In this document: one piece after another, positions 53,064 through 64,000 of the stretch
Layout: every line of letters starts with the position of its first letter
How positions within the stretch are numbered: the stretch's first letter is position 1
Assembly (NCBI GenBank): GCA_033439295.1
Contig: JAVTLE010000023.1
Span: 1,178,001-1,242,000, forward strand
Source of the DNA: Deuterostichococcus epilithicus
Taxonomy: Eukaryota; Chlorophyta; Trebouxiophyceae; Prasiolales; Stichococcaceae
Direction of reading: 5' to 3'
Length of the DNA: 64,000 bases
Notes under the pieces: generated by a model
What the model was told of the DNA's origin: nothing
Databases searched by the model: none
What the model saw: only the letters and a program-made list of their open reading frames with translations
Program-made: the position numbers and the translations under genes

Positions 53064-55659
53064 TCAAGAGCAAGCTGCGCAAGCCGACATTGCGCAGACG
53101 TTGACGCCTGTTTTTCGCTTTGTCTCGGCGCATGTATTATCTGTGCTGCTGTGCTGCTCTAGCTGCAGCGCCTTGATGCGGCGGTCCATTTCCAGCCAAA
53201 ACTCTGGAACGAAACCTGTGAAACGGCGCACAGCTTGAGTTCCCTTGCTGCTGCTGCAGCCGCAGCAGCATCAACGGCGGCAATGGCGCATTGTGCAGCC
53301 AGCATCGTGCACCTGATCCCGACGAAGTGCTGGACTCGGATTGAAGAGCGTGCATGTAAATGTAGCCACCAGACCGTGCACCTCCGAATGCCGGCGGCAG
53401 CAGGGCTTCGTCGATCTCCTCCGTAAGCTCCTTTGGCCCCAAGAACTTGACCTTGTCCCGCGTCACTGAAGCAGGCGCAACCACACGGTCTGCCTTGCGA
53501 AAGGGCTCACTTCTGCTCATGATGGCTGATACGGTTACCCATGAGCACATATATACGACGATCGTGCCACCTGGACTTTGCTCGTGCATCATGACGGCAA
53601 ACAAGTACGATGGTGCGACTTCACATCATGCAGACGTCTTAATCAAAGTCTTTTCCCCAACCAGTGGCAATTATCATGTTGTTAGAGCGACAGCAGAAAT
53701 GCCCAGAATGATGGATATCGCAAGCGACGCACCGGCGTCCATGAAGACAGTCAATGCCTTGTAGATGATGTTGATCACCATGGGCTCCTGCATCATTGCA
53801 GGTAGGTGTCATGATTCAAGTCTTGACCCGAACTTATGAGCGGCAGCAGGTGGCAGGCATGACTGGCCATGTGACAATCAGAGCGAAGGGATCTGTTGAC
53901 ACCTCCCACCCCTCTCCCCACCCCAAGAGCGGGCGGCGCGCGCTTGCACCGGGCAGGGCAGTGAAGCCTCATGCCGGATTGGTGGCCCTATCAGGTTATG
54001 ATGCAGAAGTCATGGAGCGTGCCGGGTAATGGTCGCTGTAGATCGCAGACATCCTCTGGAACAGCTTCAGGTTGGGCGATGAGAGCAAATCCAGGCCCGC
54101 ACCGTCAAAGTCCTGCAGCACAGAATGCCAGTCGTGAACAGTCCGGTGCACGCAGTCACTGGCTTTCTCCTGCCACACTCTCAATCTGCATCTGTTCCAG
54201 CTCACCTGGCAGCTCCACAGGTATAGTCCCGCGTGATGAGCAGGGCCTTGCAGTATGCAGACAAACGCCGCGCTGCGCTTCCACCATACCGCAGCATGGT
54301 CCTCACCGAGATCACAACGTTGCCCTCGACCAGGCGCCCAGCCTTGGCACTGGCATCCTTCAAGAGGACCTGGACGAGGTACTCCATCATCTGCACACAT
54401 TGTGACGACATCACAGTGCTTTGACACTTTTGTGTGACCTTCCCGCCAGTGGATCATCTTGTTGACCAGGCAGCAGCTCAGCTGAAGATCCTCCCGCTTC
54501 TGAACGGGGAGGGAACATGCCGACACTTTAAAACAGCATTGCCACGGTGTTGCAGGCGTCTGTCGCAGTTGTCCCTGTCAAGCACAGATCCTCTCCACTC
54601 ACCCTGATCTGCGTGAACACGAAGTCGTCTACTGTGACGCCAGCTGCAGCCATGTCACTCAGGTTTGTGGACGCGCTCTTCTCAATGTAGATCGGCAGAC
54701 CCTGTGGCAGGCGATTCGGTGGCCCAGCTCAAGTGAGGAGATGCAAACCCATGAGCATTGAAGACCATCGTGTGTAGTGCAGCCAGCAGCAGCAGTGCAG
54801 TCGTCGCCGGCACGATCGAAATGTGTGCTGGCGTCATGCAGCGTCAACACCAGCGTGAAGGAGCTGTGACGAGGTGCTGCACTCACCTTCTTGCTGACAC
54901 CAAGGTTGCCGTCCTGCTTGTTGCGCCGCACAACGGCCTCCTTGACCCCCGGCAGGAAGCGCGTCAAGTATGAGTCGTTGTCATTCTCCGTCCTCCACTT
55001 GATGGTGGCTGCAGTGGCGGGCAGACGATTCTCACAGGGTTTGTCGGGGTGGCTCACTAGAGAGCAGGTCAGACGTTTGACTCAGGTGACGCTTCACGTC
55101 CGGCCGCAGTGGACCAATGGCATCACTGTGCTGTGCTTCGCGGCCGCCAAAGATGCAACAGCCATCAAAGCATCTGCCATAGCCTCCTGAGGGGCTCCTG
55201 CTCGCGGACTCTACCCTTTCCATCGCTTCCGCATTCGAACCCACCCTTCAGCATCTCGAATGCCTTCTGCACGTCCCATTTGCGTGCACGCAGGTAGCGA
55301 CACAGCGTGGCGTCCCGGTCGCCGCCCGGCATCATGGCAGTGGGAACGGTGACCAGGTCCGCCTTCAGCAGCTCCTGTTGCACAGGTTGCAGTGCTCAAG
55401 CCAAATGTTAACTGCGCCACATGGATCATGTGCAGAGCCAGCGCCGCCGCGGGATGAGATAGCCTGCGCCGCGCCAGCTGATGCGGGGGCAATCACACAA
55501 GTGCACTGTATCCAAGGATGATACGTATCTGAATCCAGCTGGATCCTTTGAGATCACAATCCTGGTCAATGCGAGCATCTCACCTTGAAGCGCTGAAGGT
55601 GCAGCTCCTCGGTGGGAAGGAGGACGACCGACCGTGCCACCCCATTGTTCTTCGCCATA
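53064..55659 (-). CDS. Sec14-like CRAL-TRIO phospholipid-transfer protein
   Basis: Cytosolic or membrane-peripheral lipid exchange protein. Starts MAKNNGVARSVVLLPTEELH (55659-55586). Further minus-strand exons are approximately 55380-55225, 55050-54895, 54700-54604, 54500-54440, 54400-54305, 54112-54025, 53787-53731, 53475-53365 and 53215-53064. Seen: the N-terminal CRAL-TRIO helix TLCRYLRARKWDVQKAFEML, GLPIYIEKSASTNLSD, EYLVQVLLKDASAKAGRLVEG, NLKLFQRMSAIYSDHYP, VINIIYKALTVFMD, then TRDKVKFLGP and LTEEIDEALLPPAFGG, the order expected for Sec14. The last exon reads EFWLEMDRRIKALQL and runs to a stop at 53066-53064 after a Cys-containing tail. The exact ends of the middle exons are uncertain. 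Confidence 0.88.
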
Positions 55660-56199
55660 GTGTCAGATAATCACTTGATGCTGCCGAGCGGAATTTTAGG
55701 ATTGATGACCAAAGTCTGCTGCCGTGGTGTCCCTTGATGGTGGCGTGCAGATTCGACAAGGCGTTGTTTACGTTTCACAACACGTTGTACCTCAGCTCCC
55801 GAGCGATGATTACAAGTGTGTCATCGATCGTCACCGCAAGCCGCTATGTTGCTGTGTCATTGAACTGCTGCTCTCGGCGTTCTCAAGAACGTTACAGGGG
55901 CGGTGACAATACGACACCCCGTCAAAACACCTTGTCCAAGAAAGCCCTGTTTTTGCCGGATCATGGTGCAGCAACTTGTCCATGTGTGGACGAACTTCTG
56001 CAGATGCCTGACGAGCCAGAAATATCACATGTAGTTTTTTTTATGCACCGCGTTGTCGTTACTGGTTGCTGCGCTACTAGTGCGGCAACACCCCACTGAT
56101 GCAGCTACGGTGCATGATGCGCAGCGCTGCCAGCGGGATCTTCCAGGGTGCTTCCAGCTCGATGTCTGGCTGTAGACATCAAGCACCGCTAGGTGCTAA
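55660..56199. promoter_or_regulatory. Intergenic and upstream region of the Sec14-like gene
   Basis: 540 bp between head-to-tail minus-strand genes. Presumably the Sec14-like promoter plus the glycosyltransferase 3' UTR. Nothing else recognised. Confidence 0.5.
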
Positions 56200-58806
56200 T
56201 CACCACCATTTGTCGTGGCGCTCCGGCTGGCGCGGCGCCTCCCGGCACGCCGAGAGTGCAGACACGCCCCGCACAGGGTACGTCCCGCTGGCGATCTCCG
56301 CCATCATGTCCTTTGCAATCCGTTCCATCTCCCGCATGTGGCTGGTGCCCTGCGCCAACACAAGCTTCTCTCGGAGCTTGACACCCACGTCTGACGCTCA
56401 GGCGAACAGGCAACTGCAACCTGGAGCGTGGATGTAAGCACGAACAACATCCAGATCGATGCAGGACCTCGCAGAGCATGCCAGATGGTCGGAGGGCGCA
56501 CCCTGTGATTTTGGCTGTATGCTGGGCCGGTGAAGGCCTTCTGGTACCCTGCAGACGGTGCGTGGGGCCGGTGGACCACCCATGCTGCCGGGTGCCCCAT
56601 GAACTGGAAACCCTGGGCGTCCAGCTGCCAGATGTGCATGACCTACACGAACATGTGTTAGCGTCAAAACAGCAGCCTGCGGCAGCAGCGTCCACTGGGC
56701 ATGGCCCGCAAGCCACGTCAGAAGTGTCTGCAGCGGCAAAGAAAGCTTGGCCCAATGGAATGGTTGAGAGAATTTGCACAGCTGAGTTGGCAGGATTTTG
56801 AAGCAGTCCCAACTTTCCAACACCTTGTCAAAGCCATAGCCGCGAAACCGCTCGTCATACAGCGGCATCAGGCGGCGGCTGATCAGGAGGTAGGGCTCAT
56901 AGCCGACTGCGTACGAAATCTTGTAGGGCGCGGTCGAGTTGAACCACTGCTTGTAGTTGGTCGGCCCGTGACCTGCGCAGCCACAGACAAACTGATAGGC
57001 GGAGGCAACATCGCTCAAGTACAGTGGAGCGCCCAGACCAACTAACTTCGTGGCGCATGTGCATCAACCATTGGTCACACCTGTTGGGTAGAACTCTGCG
57101 AACTGGATGACGGAGCGTGCACGGAACATCTTGAGCAGATGGCGCTTGCTCTCTGCAAGCATCAAAGTTGTTTGAGGATTTGAGTGGTCCTGAGCAGTTG
57201 CGCATGAAACGTCGACGCACTTGGGTGGGCGTGCGCCATGAACAATGCACCACTGCGGGGTCTTTGGCAGGCACTCACTACTGACGGCCTGGAGCGCGGC
57301 TGCGTGCCCCTCCGGCAGGCTCAGCAGCGGGCTGGTCTCGAACGCGGGCACCACGACTGCGTGCTTGTGAATGGTCAGGTCATCCGCAAGCGCCTCGGCC
57401 GCCGCCGCCGCTGACAGCCTGTCGTGCAGGCCCTCAGTCACCACAAAATCGACGTCCAGCAGCAGTATAACCTGCACGTGGAGCAGCCTCGTACATAAAG
57501 TTTTGAAGGACGACAAGGCCTGCTACAAAACGTTCACAAAGGTCTCGAGCCAGAGCAAAAACACGAAGCTCAGCCATCATGTCCCTGCCGCTGACATGCA
57601 TGCGAACAGGACACACGGCACGGCAATATGCAATCGCAAGAGCGGCCAGCCTGTCCTCACATCAGTGGCTGCTCGCAGCACGGCCTGGTTGCGGAGCGCG
57701 TTGTAGGCATAAGCCCACAGCAGCTCCGGCTGGATGTGCTCTGACACCAACACGATGTTCATTCGGCATCCGCCTGCACATGTAAACTCGATGTTGAAAT
57801 TCCTCTCCGCCTCGGAAAAGCAACCGGAGTGTCAACACCCGGGCAGGTCTTAGACGGGGATGCTCACTTGGCACGCAAAGCCGGCAAAGGCGTATCAGCC
57901 GGCTGGCGCCGTGAGTGCGCAGGGCATATGGCAGACAGTAAGCGGAACATGTGCACTTGGAGGCCTGGTTGTACCAGTCTGCAGAGCTGCATTTGTGCGT
58001 GCACACACCCTGAGACTCCAGGTGGGCGTGGAAGGCCGCCAGCTGCGCTTTCGCCTCCTTCAGCTGAGCCGCCTGCAGGTTGGCGGCGTGCTCTGTACCA
58101 TTGGACACGAATAGCGGCCAGTACACGGCGGCGCTGGTGATGCCGCCCCAGTGACTGCACTGCGCCTCCAGCATGGCCAGCCTGCAGCGCCAAGAGTTTC
58201 TGTGTCAACAGTTGAAGCTTGCAGCGCCATGTGTGCATCTCCGCGGATAAGCTGATTCTTCAATATGAACTGAGCAGAGCACAGGTACTACCTGTCAAAG
58301 GAGCACTGCGTCACGATGGTGATCTCCGAGGCCTTCCTGGGACGCTGACTCCTGTGGCATACGCAAGAGCGCGGCGCTCAGGCGACGCCGAGCGACCATT
58401 GAAGCGACATTGGTGGCTGCACAAGATGAGCAAGATGGCATCTTTCGAACGGCATGTACAGTTTTGACTTCTCACGTGAACTCAGCCTCGATGTGGAGGT
58501 TCGGCAGCGCTACGCCATTGTGGGAGGCGCCTTGAACAGGCGCATTGATGCACATTGGGGCAGGCGGTTGCTGCTGCTGCAGCGCCTGCTGCAGGGATAG
58601 CTGCACAAACGGCAGGCCCCGCGAAGCATCTGCAGGACTGAAAGCTGCCTGCAAGTGGCACGTGCAGTGTCAGATCTGCCTGTGATCCCGGACGCGAACC
58701 TAGCTGATGCACATGCCGAGCATCCTGTGTTGTGCAGCCCTCGCACCAGGCCAATGGCGAGGAGCACTGCCGCTTGCAGTGCTGTAGAAGCCACTTCAGA
58801 GGTCAT
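56200..58806 (-). CDS. Family 49 glycosyltransferase, LARGE-like
   Basis: Golgi-type transferase related to the GT49 domain of animal LARGE and B4GAT1. Start chosen at MTSEVASTALQAAVLLAIGL (58806), which gives a short signal anchor. Minus-strand exons are approximately 58806-58710, 58650-58475, 58355-58287, 58182-58014, 57776-57665, 57475-57280, 57160-57083, 56980-56823, 56645-56530 and 56395-56200. Seen: EITIVTQCSFDR and HWGGITSAAVYWP (domain start), MNIVLVSEH then LLWAYAYNALRNQAV, the metal-binding DVD in VILLLDVDFVV, AVVVPAFETSPLLSLP, ARSVIQFAEFYPTG, GHGPTNYKQWF, YEPYLLISRRLMPLYDERF, and RGYGFDK then the C-terminal AAWVVHRPHAPS. The Gln-rich stem after the anchor (QQALQQQQPP) is typical of a lumenal spacer. 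Acceptor and sugar are unknown in algae. Confidence 0.88.
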
Positions 58807-59554
58807 GTCAGATCTTTAGCAGGACGCAGGCCCGACAACCCTGGAAAAACCAGCGAAACCAGCTGGTGCGGATGCTGTTGCAACGATGGTTTGGCCCCGA
58901 TCGACCTTCAACTCGCCAGTACACCGCTGCAGATCCTTGAACGAGGCTGAGAGGAGAATCCCAAATATTGCTGCTGGTGGACCGTCGATGCTGCTCAGCG
59001 ACGCTGCTGATGAGCTCAAATCTTGAAGATTTCAGCATAGGGAGGTCCGACAGAGACAGTCGGCCCAGGGTTTTGCAGGCCTGTGGCAATTTCCCCTCAC
59101 TTCGTGCTCTTAACACGACGGCCAACGATGGAAACGAACTCAGAGGACGAGCTCCAAAGCGCAGGCAGGTGACATGCACTCAAGCGGGGTTGGCCAAGCA
59201 TCGACACAACTAACGAGGGCAACTCTTTTGAGGGCTGACAGGAGGGGTGGGGTGTGAAAGAGCGGCGGCCCACAGAACACCGTCAGGGGCACAGGGGGGG
59301 CAGCGAATGTCAGGCCTTATGCTGATCCAGCTTGAGCACATATGTGCCACTGTCTGATGCCGCAGGGTTTTGGTAAACACTTCGGCATTGTGCGCCGCCA
59401 CCCTCTCAAACTTCAGCAAGGACAGCCAATTGAGACAGCGGCACGCGCCGTCACAAAGCGCTGCGACATTGCCCTCAGACAAAATCCGCGATGAGCCAAA
59501 CAAATATCGGTAAATCTGCACTTTCTGTTGTGCAGCCGATTCCCCTGCTCGACA
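58807..59554. other. Intergenic region
   Basis: Lies between the start of the glycosyltransferase and the stop of the CrtI-like gene, both minus strand. No supported feature. Confidence 0.5.
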
Positions 59555-62500
59555 TCACACGGGCGCAAAGTCCGCTGCGATGTGCTCATCCGCTAGCGCT
59601 GCGCTGATCATGACCAGCGGCACGCCATTGCCCGGCCGTGTGGAGGCGCCCACGAAGTACAGACCGCGCAGCTGCCCGTCGCGGATCGATGGCCGGAACA
59701 CCGCCAGCTGGTCCAGCCCATGCGACAGGCCGAACACTGCACCGTGCTCCACCCCGTAGCGCTCCCGCCACTTGCAAAGTGAGAGGAGACCGTCAGCTCA
59801 GAGTTTGTGATTCTTTTCGGGAGCATACAGTGTCGCAGGCTGTGCGACAGGCCGAACATGGTGCCATGCCCACCCCATAACGACTCCGTGGTCGCTTGAG
59901 AATACAAGAGATGCTGGGCTCTCAGCGCGGCTGTCATTTCCAGCACAGTAATCATGAACAGGGCTAGTTGTTCCAGTCCCTGTGACAGCCCAGAGAAAGC
60001 GTTGCGATGTAGGTCATGCAGGGCGGGCTCAAGCTGCGCACAGTCGCCCTGCTACTCTTAACTATTGCCACTCAGGGCCCACCGGCGGCACCAAGCTTCA
60101 AGCAATGGAAAGTACAAGTGCGTCCCAGCGCTGCAGCCATTCGTTCGTCCACCATCATCTCGACCCCAGATCGTTGCGGAGCAGGCACACATGCAGTGCG
60201 TGACTTCAAGACTCGACTCACGACGCACCTCTGCCGGCGAGATGACCTGCTCGTGCACCACATGCGGCTCTAGATCACCGATGCCGGCGTCCGCAAAGGT
60301 GCGGAAGATCGCGCGGCGGCCCGCCTCGATCAGGTCGCTGTAGTCGTCTGCGGCGGCAGCAACACGCTCCCCTTCAGCAGCATTGTCATGCTGATCGCTG
60401 CCATGCTAATCGCTGTCCGACCAGAGCCGGAAGGAGGTTTGCCTTCTCCGGACGTCATGGGCAAGCTTGCAGATGTGCAGACACAATTGGCACAGAAGCC
60501 AATGAAGCATGCAGCGATGCTGGGGGGTTCCATGCGGCAAAACTGTTCCAGCGGCTGACCTGTGCCTGCCTCCTGCATGTTGGCTACCGGCAGCAGCGCC
60601 ATGACGCTGTCGCCGTCGGCCGGCGCCGCTGTCGGGTCCGTGCGCGAGGGCACATGCACATAGAAATTGGGGCTCTGCAGCAGCTCCCCCACGGTGCGAG
60701 CCCGCCGCCAGGCCGCCTCGCCCTTTTCTGCGGTGCGGAAGCCCGGAGCGCTCAGTTCGGACTGCAATCAAGCTTTGATGGGGTTAGAATTTGGGAGTAA
60801 CCTCAGCCAGCGGTGCGCACTCGTGCCCAAGCCGCCTCGCCCTCGTTTGCAGCGCAGGAGCACGAGGCGCTCACGGCGTGCGCAGGTGGGAGCCTGCCAG
60901 TTCCAGGCGGGCTGTTGGCAGCAGCTGCTGCGGCACTGGCGTGGCGAACGAAAGATAGCAAAAAGTCAATCCAAAGCGGCACGCCTCATGCCGCGTACAC
61001 TGCGCAGCAAGGCGCTCACGCATGCAGCTGGAATCAGTGCAAGGAACATCTGAAGGTTGGCCTCCTGGGTCTGCAGGGCAGGTGACACAATGCACCTCCA
61101 CACCCGGCAGCGAGGTAGTCTGCAGGCCTCGAAGGGCAAGCAGCAGCAGCCCACCTGACAGGAAGACGTTGTGGTGCTGCAGCCGGTCGAACCGCTTCCC
61201 CACCGACCAGTTGTAGGCTATGACAGCGGCGCTGAACTTTTTGGCGGACACCTCCTTGTGCTTCCTGCTGCCGTAGTCATTGTGTAACAACTGGTACCCC
61301 TTCGGCAGGTCCCGGTTGGACACCACGACATCAGCCGGCAACCGCTCCCCGGAGGCGAGCGTGACGCCCAAAACCCTGCCATCGGCGGTGTCGATGGACG
61401 CCACCTCGGCACCGAACCGGAAGGTCGCGCCGCAGGCAACCGCCGCGCTCAGCAGGCCGCTGACCACCTGATGCCCAGTTGGGCACATGCTTGCCTGTTG
61501 TTTTCTTCATACTGCAGCGTTTTGCATGGACTGCCGTGCACGTGTACTATCCATGTGGAGGACAGCACATCAAATCTCAGACGCGCGTGGGAAAGTCACA
61601 TGGGTGGTCCGCACCTGTTTGAAACCTCCTATAGGATACCTGCAGACGCAGCGCGACCGCCTTGTCAGGAAAAATTCCAGAAAATAGCCAGGATGCAAAC
61701 ATCCATTGCTGGTAGCCAGTCTCATCAACGCGCAACCCCCGGCATCAGGATCCCAAGAAATGCGTGCAGGTGAGACGCGCACCAGACGCCGTCAGTCAGC
61801 TCTGTGCCTGCCAGCAGGCTGTACACTCCCGGGGCGGTCTGCGGGCTGAGGCCCACGTACAGGTCCTGGAAGGAGAACAGGCCCCGCAGCCGCCAGTCGT
61901 TGGGGAAGTACTTCCTCAGCCTGCGGCAGCGCGCGCGTACGAAGGGTCTCAGCATGACCCCGCCTTCACACCAGTTGCGGAGAGCACATGGCAAGGCGGG
62001 GTCGAAAACCGTCCATATCAGGCTGCCAGTGTGGATGGCGTGTGGGGTGCTGTACAGTGCCGAAAAGACATCCTCACATGTTTTCGTGCGGCCCCAGGAT
62101 CTGCGGCAGCGAGATGTCGCGCAGCGACGGCAGCACACTCGCCAGCGTGCGCGGCAGCTTGGCGACGTCCGCCAGGCTGGCAAAGTCCTGCTCGATGAAG
62201 TTGGGCAGGCCCATGCGCAGCGCGGCACGCGCTTGCGCCAGGAACGCCAGGTACTGCTGACCTGCGGCCCAGGTCATGTCGACGCATGAGCACGCATCGC
62301 AGGTTGACTTGCATGTAAGCATGCGCGTGCACTATGCTGAAACAACAGCTGCAGCATCAGCGGTCTCCAGCATGCTGCAGCTCTCGACGGTTGCCCCATT
62401 TCCTCGCGGGGTAGGACGCCGCTTTGCATGATGCTGCGCTCAAAGGACAGGATCGGATCTCTGGGGGATTTAGGGGATTTGGGGTTTTGCACCTGCGCCC

Positions 62501-63285
62501 TGCTCGACGCCCTCCATCTGCCGCTGCATCGCGTCGACATCATTCAGCAGGTCTAGGTGGCCTCCGTTTTCAAAGTGCACCCGGTACGCCGCGGGGTCCA
62601 CCTGGACCAGGTCCACGTGGTCCTCTATATGCGAGCCCAGCGCCTCGAACGCCTGTGGTAGTCCGGCGGATCACGATCGGCTTGGGGCTCCGATTGATCG
62701 TCAGTGCTGTGCAGGACTCGTGCACCATCTAAGGGCGTGTGCGCCCAGCTCCCTGCAGCACCCCAGCAGCAGGCGGTTGCCATGACAAGCATTTGACAGC
62801 GCTTTATTCGCTGGTTTCCAGCTGCTTACCTGGCGGTAGGTGTCTGGAAACAGCAGCAGCGATGGGCCAGTGTCAAAACGAAATGCGCCATGCTGCACCG
62901 TCTGCGCCCTTCCGCCGGCCTGCAGAAAGCACACGGAAAAACGCATGGTGCAATCCTGAAAGCATCTAAGCTATCCAGCCGTTTATCAGGAGCTCACGCT
63001 TGTTACAACAAGCATGGATTGCCAGCCACGCCGCATGTCCGCGCTTACCTCTGGATTCTTTTCCACGACTGTTACGTTGAAACCGCGCTTAGCGAGCCTG
63101 CCCGCCAAGCAGATTCCTCCGATGCCCGCGCCAACCACGACGACCTCCTTGGCCGCTTGCGTTGCTCGACACGTCACGGCATGCTTGCCACGCCTCAAGC
63201 ATCGCCGGAATGCAACCCCGGAAGGCGGCCGTGACGGCGCCAGCAGCGTATTGCTGTGGTTGACCTGCATCATATTTTGCGTCAT
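59555..63285 (-). CDS. CrtI-like phytoene-desaturase-family flavoprotein
   Basis: FAD-dependent carotenoid desaturase/isomerase superfamily, probably plastidial. Minus-strand exons: 63285-63049, 62919-62830, 62652-62493, 62261-62078, 61920-61783, about 61490-61155, about 60762-60560, about 60350-60235 and about 59772-59555, roughly 560 codons. The leader (MTQNMMQVNHSNTLLAPS to VTCRAT) resembles a transit peptide. Then the dinucleotide fold KEVVVVGAGIGGICLAGRLA, VTVVEKN, GGRAQTV, RFDTGPSLLLFPDTYRQ, LYVGLSPQTAPGVYSLLAGT, ASGERLPADVVVSNRDLP, FYVHVPSRTDPTAAP, and the FAD-closing LYFVGASTRPGNGVPLVMIS. The VPSR-DP-AAP block and GAST-PG-GVP ending fit bacterial/fungal CrtI better than plant PDS, ZDS or CRTISO as I know them. 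Start set at the in-frame Met 63285. Catalytic activity not established. Confidence 0.87.
59833..59892 (-). repeat. Intronic relic of the last CrtI-like exon
   Basis: Repeats 59713-59770 (real RYGVEHGAVFGLSHGLDQ); the relic reads LWGGHGTMFGLSHSL. About 120 bp away in the preceding intron. Confidence 0.9.
59963..59997 (-). repeat. Second relic of the last CrtI-like exon
   Basis: A more decayed copy (ttccagtccctgtgacagcc) of the LSHGLDQLA segment, a further 125 bp or so upstream in the gene. Confidence 0.7.
60809..60880 (-). repeat. Intronic relic of CrtI-like exon 60762-60560
   Basis: Repeats 60692-60765 (real ELSAPGFRTAEKGEAAWRRA); the copy contains cggtgcgcactcgtgcccaa and is degraded. Confidence 0.88.
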
Positions 63286-63549
63286 GACGAGCTTCGTTTG
63301 CCGGGACACGGCCTTGCTGCTGCAAGAGCTTTGGCTACAAACCGCCGCCCTGTAGCGCTGGCACTGTTCTGTCTGACGAGTGTCCGAAGAGCTGCACTGA
63401 CACACAATCGTCTACCGACTCCAAGCTCGATTGTCGTCTCGTTGCTGTGCTACTGTTCGTTGCCTGCACCGCCTTGCGCGTGACGCCAGCTAAACCTCAA
63501 ATCTGGGTCCAGTCAAGTAAATCAGTCGATCTGCCGAGCACCGAACGCC
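63286..63549. promoter_or_regulatory. Short divergent promoter
   Basis: Only 264 bp separate the start codons of the CrtI-like gene (-) and TVP23 (+), so both promoters and 5' UTRs must share it. No obvious TATA box. Confidence 0.6.
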
Positions 63550-64000
63550 ATGGCTGATGCAGGAGACCCCCAGCAGGCTGCGTATGCACACCCCACGGCA
63601 GCATTCTTCACTGTCCTGTTCAAGGTGGGGGCACACGGAGGTATTTTAATGTGTTGGCGATCTGCTCAGCACCCGTCTGTATAGCTCAACGTGATGATGA
63701 TGCACGCAGGCGGCGTCCTTTACAGTGTATATACTGTCGGGAATCTTTGGGATGGGCTTCATCGCCACCTTCGTCATCTGCATCGTGTCACTCATGCTCG
63801 ATTTCTGGACGGTGCACGCTGGCCAACTCACATCGTGTTATTCCCTGTGCAGTGCTGCGATGAACCGTTACGCCTTGCCTTACTTCTTGAATGTGCACGC
63901 ACCATGCACGGAGATCAGATCGCGGACACACGGCCTGACACGTCGGCAGCTCAATGACGCGCAGGTGAAAAATGTGTCCGGGCGCTTGCTGGTGGGGCTG
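63550..64000 (+). CDS. TVP23: TVP23 (FAM18) Golgi membrane protein, 3' partial
   Basis: Late-Golgi multi-pass protein of vesicle trafficking. Exons 63550-63624 (MADAGDPQQAAYAHPTAAFF to FK), 63710-63811 and 63965 to beyond 64000, phases all 0. Seen: HPTAAFFTVLFK, the membrane segments around YILSGIFGMGFIATFVICIV, then LDFWT joined across the intron to VKNVSGRLLVGL. DFW followed by VKNVSGRL is the family signature. The gene runs off the right edge with the conserved WW region still to come. Confidence 0.93.

Noticed and set aside
1-64000. Transposons, CRISPR arrays, prophage, bacterial operons
   Set aside because: No transposase, reverse transcriptase, long terminal or inverted repeats, or regularly spaced repeats were seen. 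The repeats present derive from local exons or short tandem units.

Overview
The window is nuclear DNA of a photosynthetic eukaryote, most likely a chlorophyte green alga. The evidence is GC-rich coding sequence cut into many short exons by GT-AG introns (a few GC-AG), algal/plant-type protein families (plant-type TauE/SafE proteins, an MscS-like channel with a plastid-like leader, a carotenoid-type oxidoreductase), short TTTAGGG-like motifs, and no bacterial operons. Scattered Ns show it is a draft assembly. Exon boundaries below were read by eye from splice sites, frame continuity and family similarity. No alignment was run.

Layout, left to right: (1) 143-7814 (+) catalytic subunit of DNA polymerase delta, lacking its N-terminus. 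(2) 8550-11166 (-) helical-repeat-like protein of unknown function. (3) 12177-13125 (-) small AGTRAP-like membrane protein. (4) 13621-17017 and 18310-22778 (+) a tandem pair of TauE/SafE-family membrane proteins, with a doubtful minus-strand ORF between them. (5) 23281-46284 (+) NOT1, the scaffold of the CCR4-NOT deadenylase, about 38 exons over 23 kb. (6) 47199-51571 (-) MscS-like mechanosensitive channel. (7) 53064-55659 (-) Sec14-like CRAL-TRIO lipid-transfer protein. (8) 56200-58806 (-) LARGE-like family 49 glycosyltransferase. (9) 59555-63285 (-) CrtI-like phytoene-desaturase-family flavoprotein. (10) 63550-64000 (+) TVP23 Golgi membrane protein, cut by the window end. The genes are unrelated housekeeping and membrane-trafficking functions, not one pathway.

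The most unusual signal is not a gene. Many introns of POLD1 and NOT1, and several of the CrtI-like and MscS-like genes, hold decayed partial copies of the neighbouring exon, usually 100-150 bp away and often with the adjoining intron end. Some form ladders of two or three copies. They carry stops, frameshifts and lost splice sites. This suggests that introns here grow by local tandem duplication across intron-exon junctions. I have listed about 30 of these relics individually.
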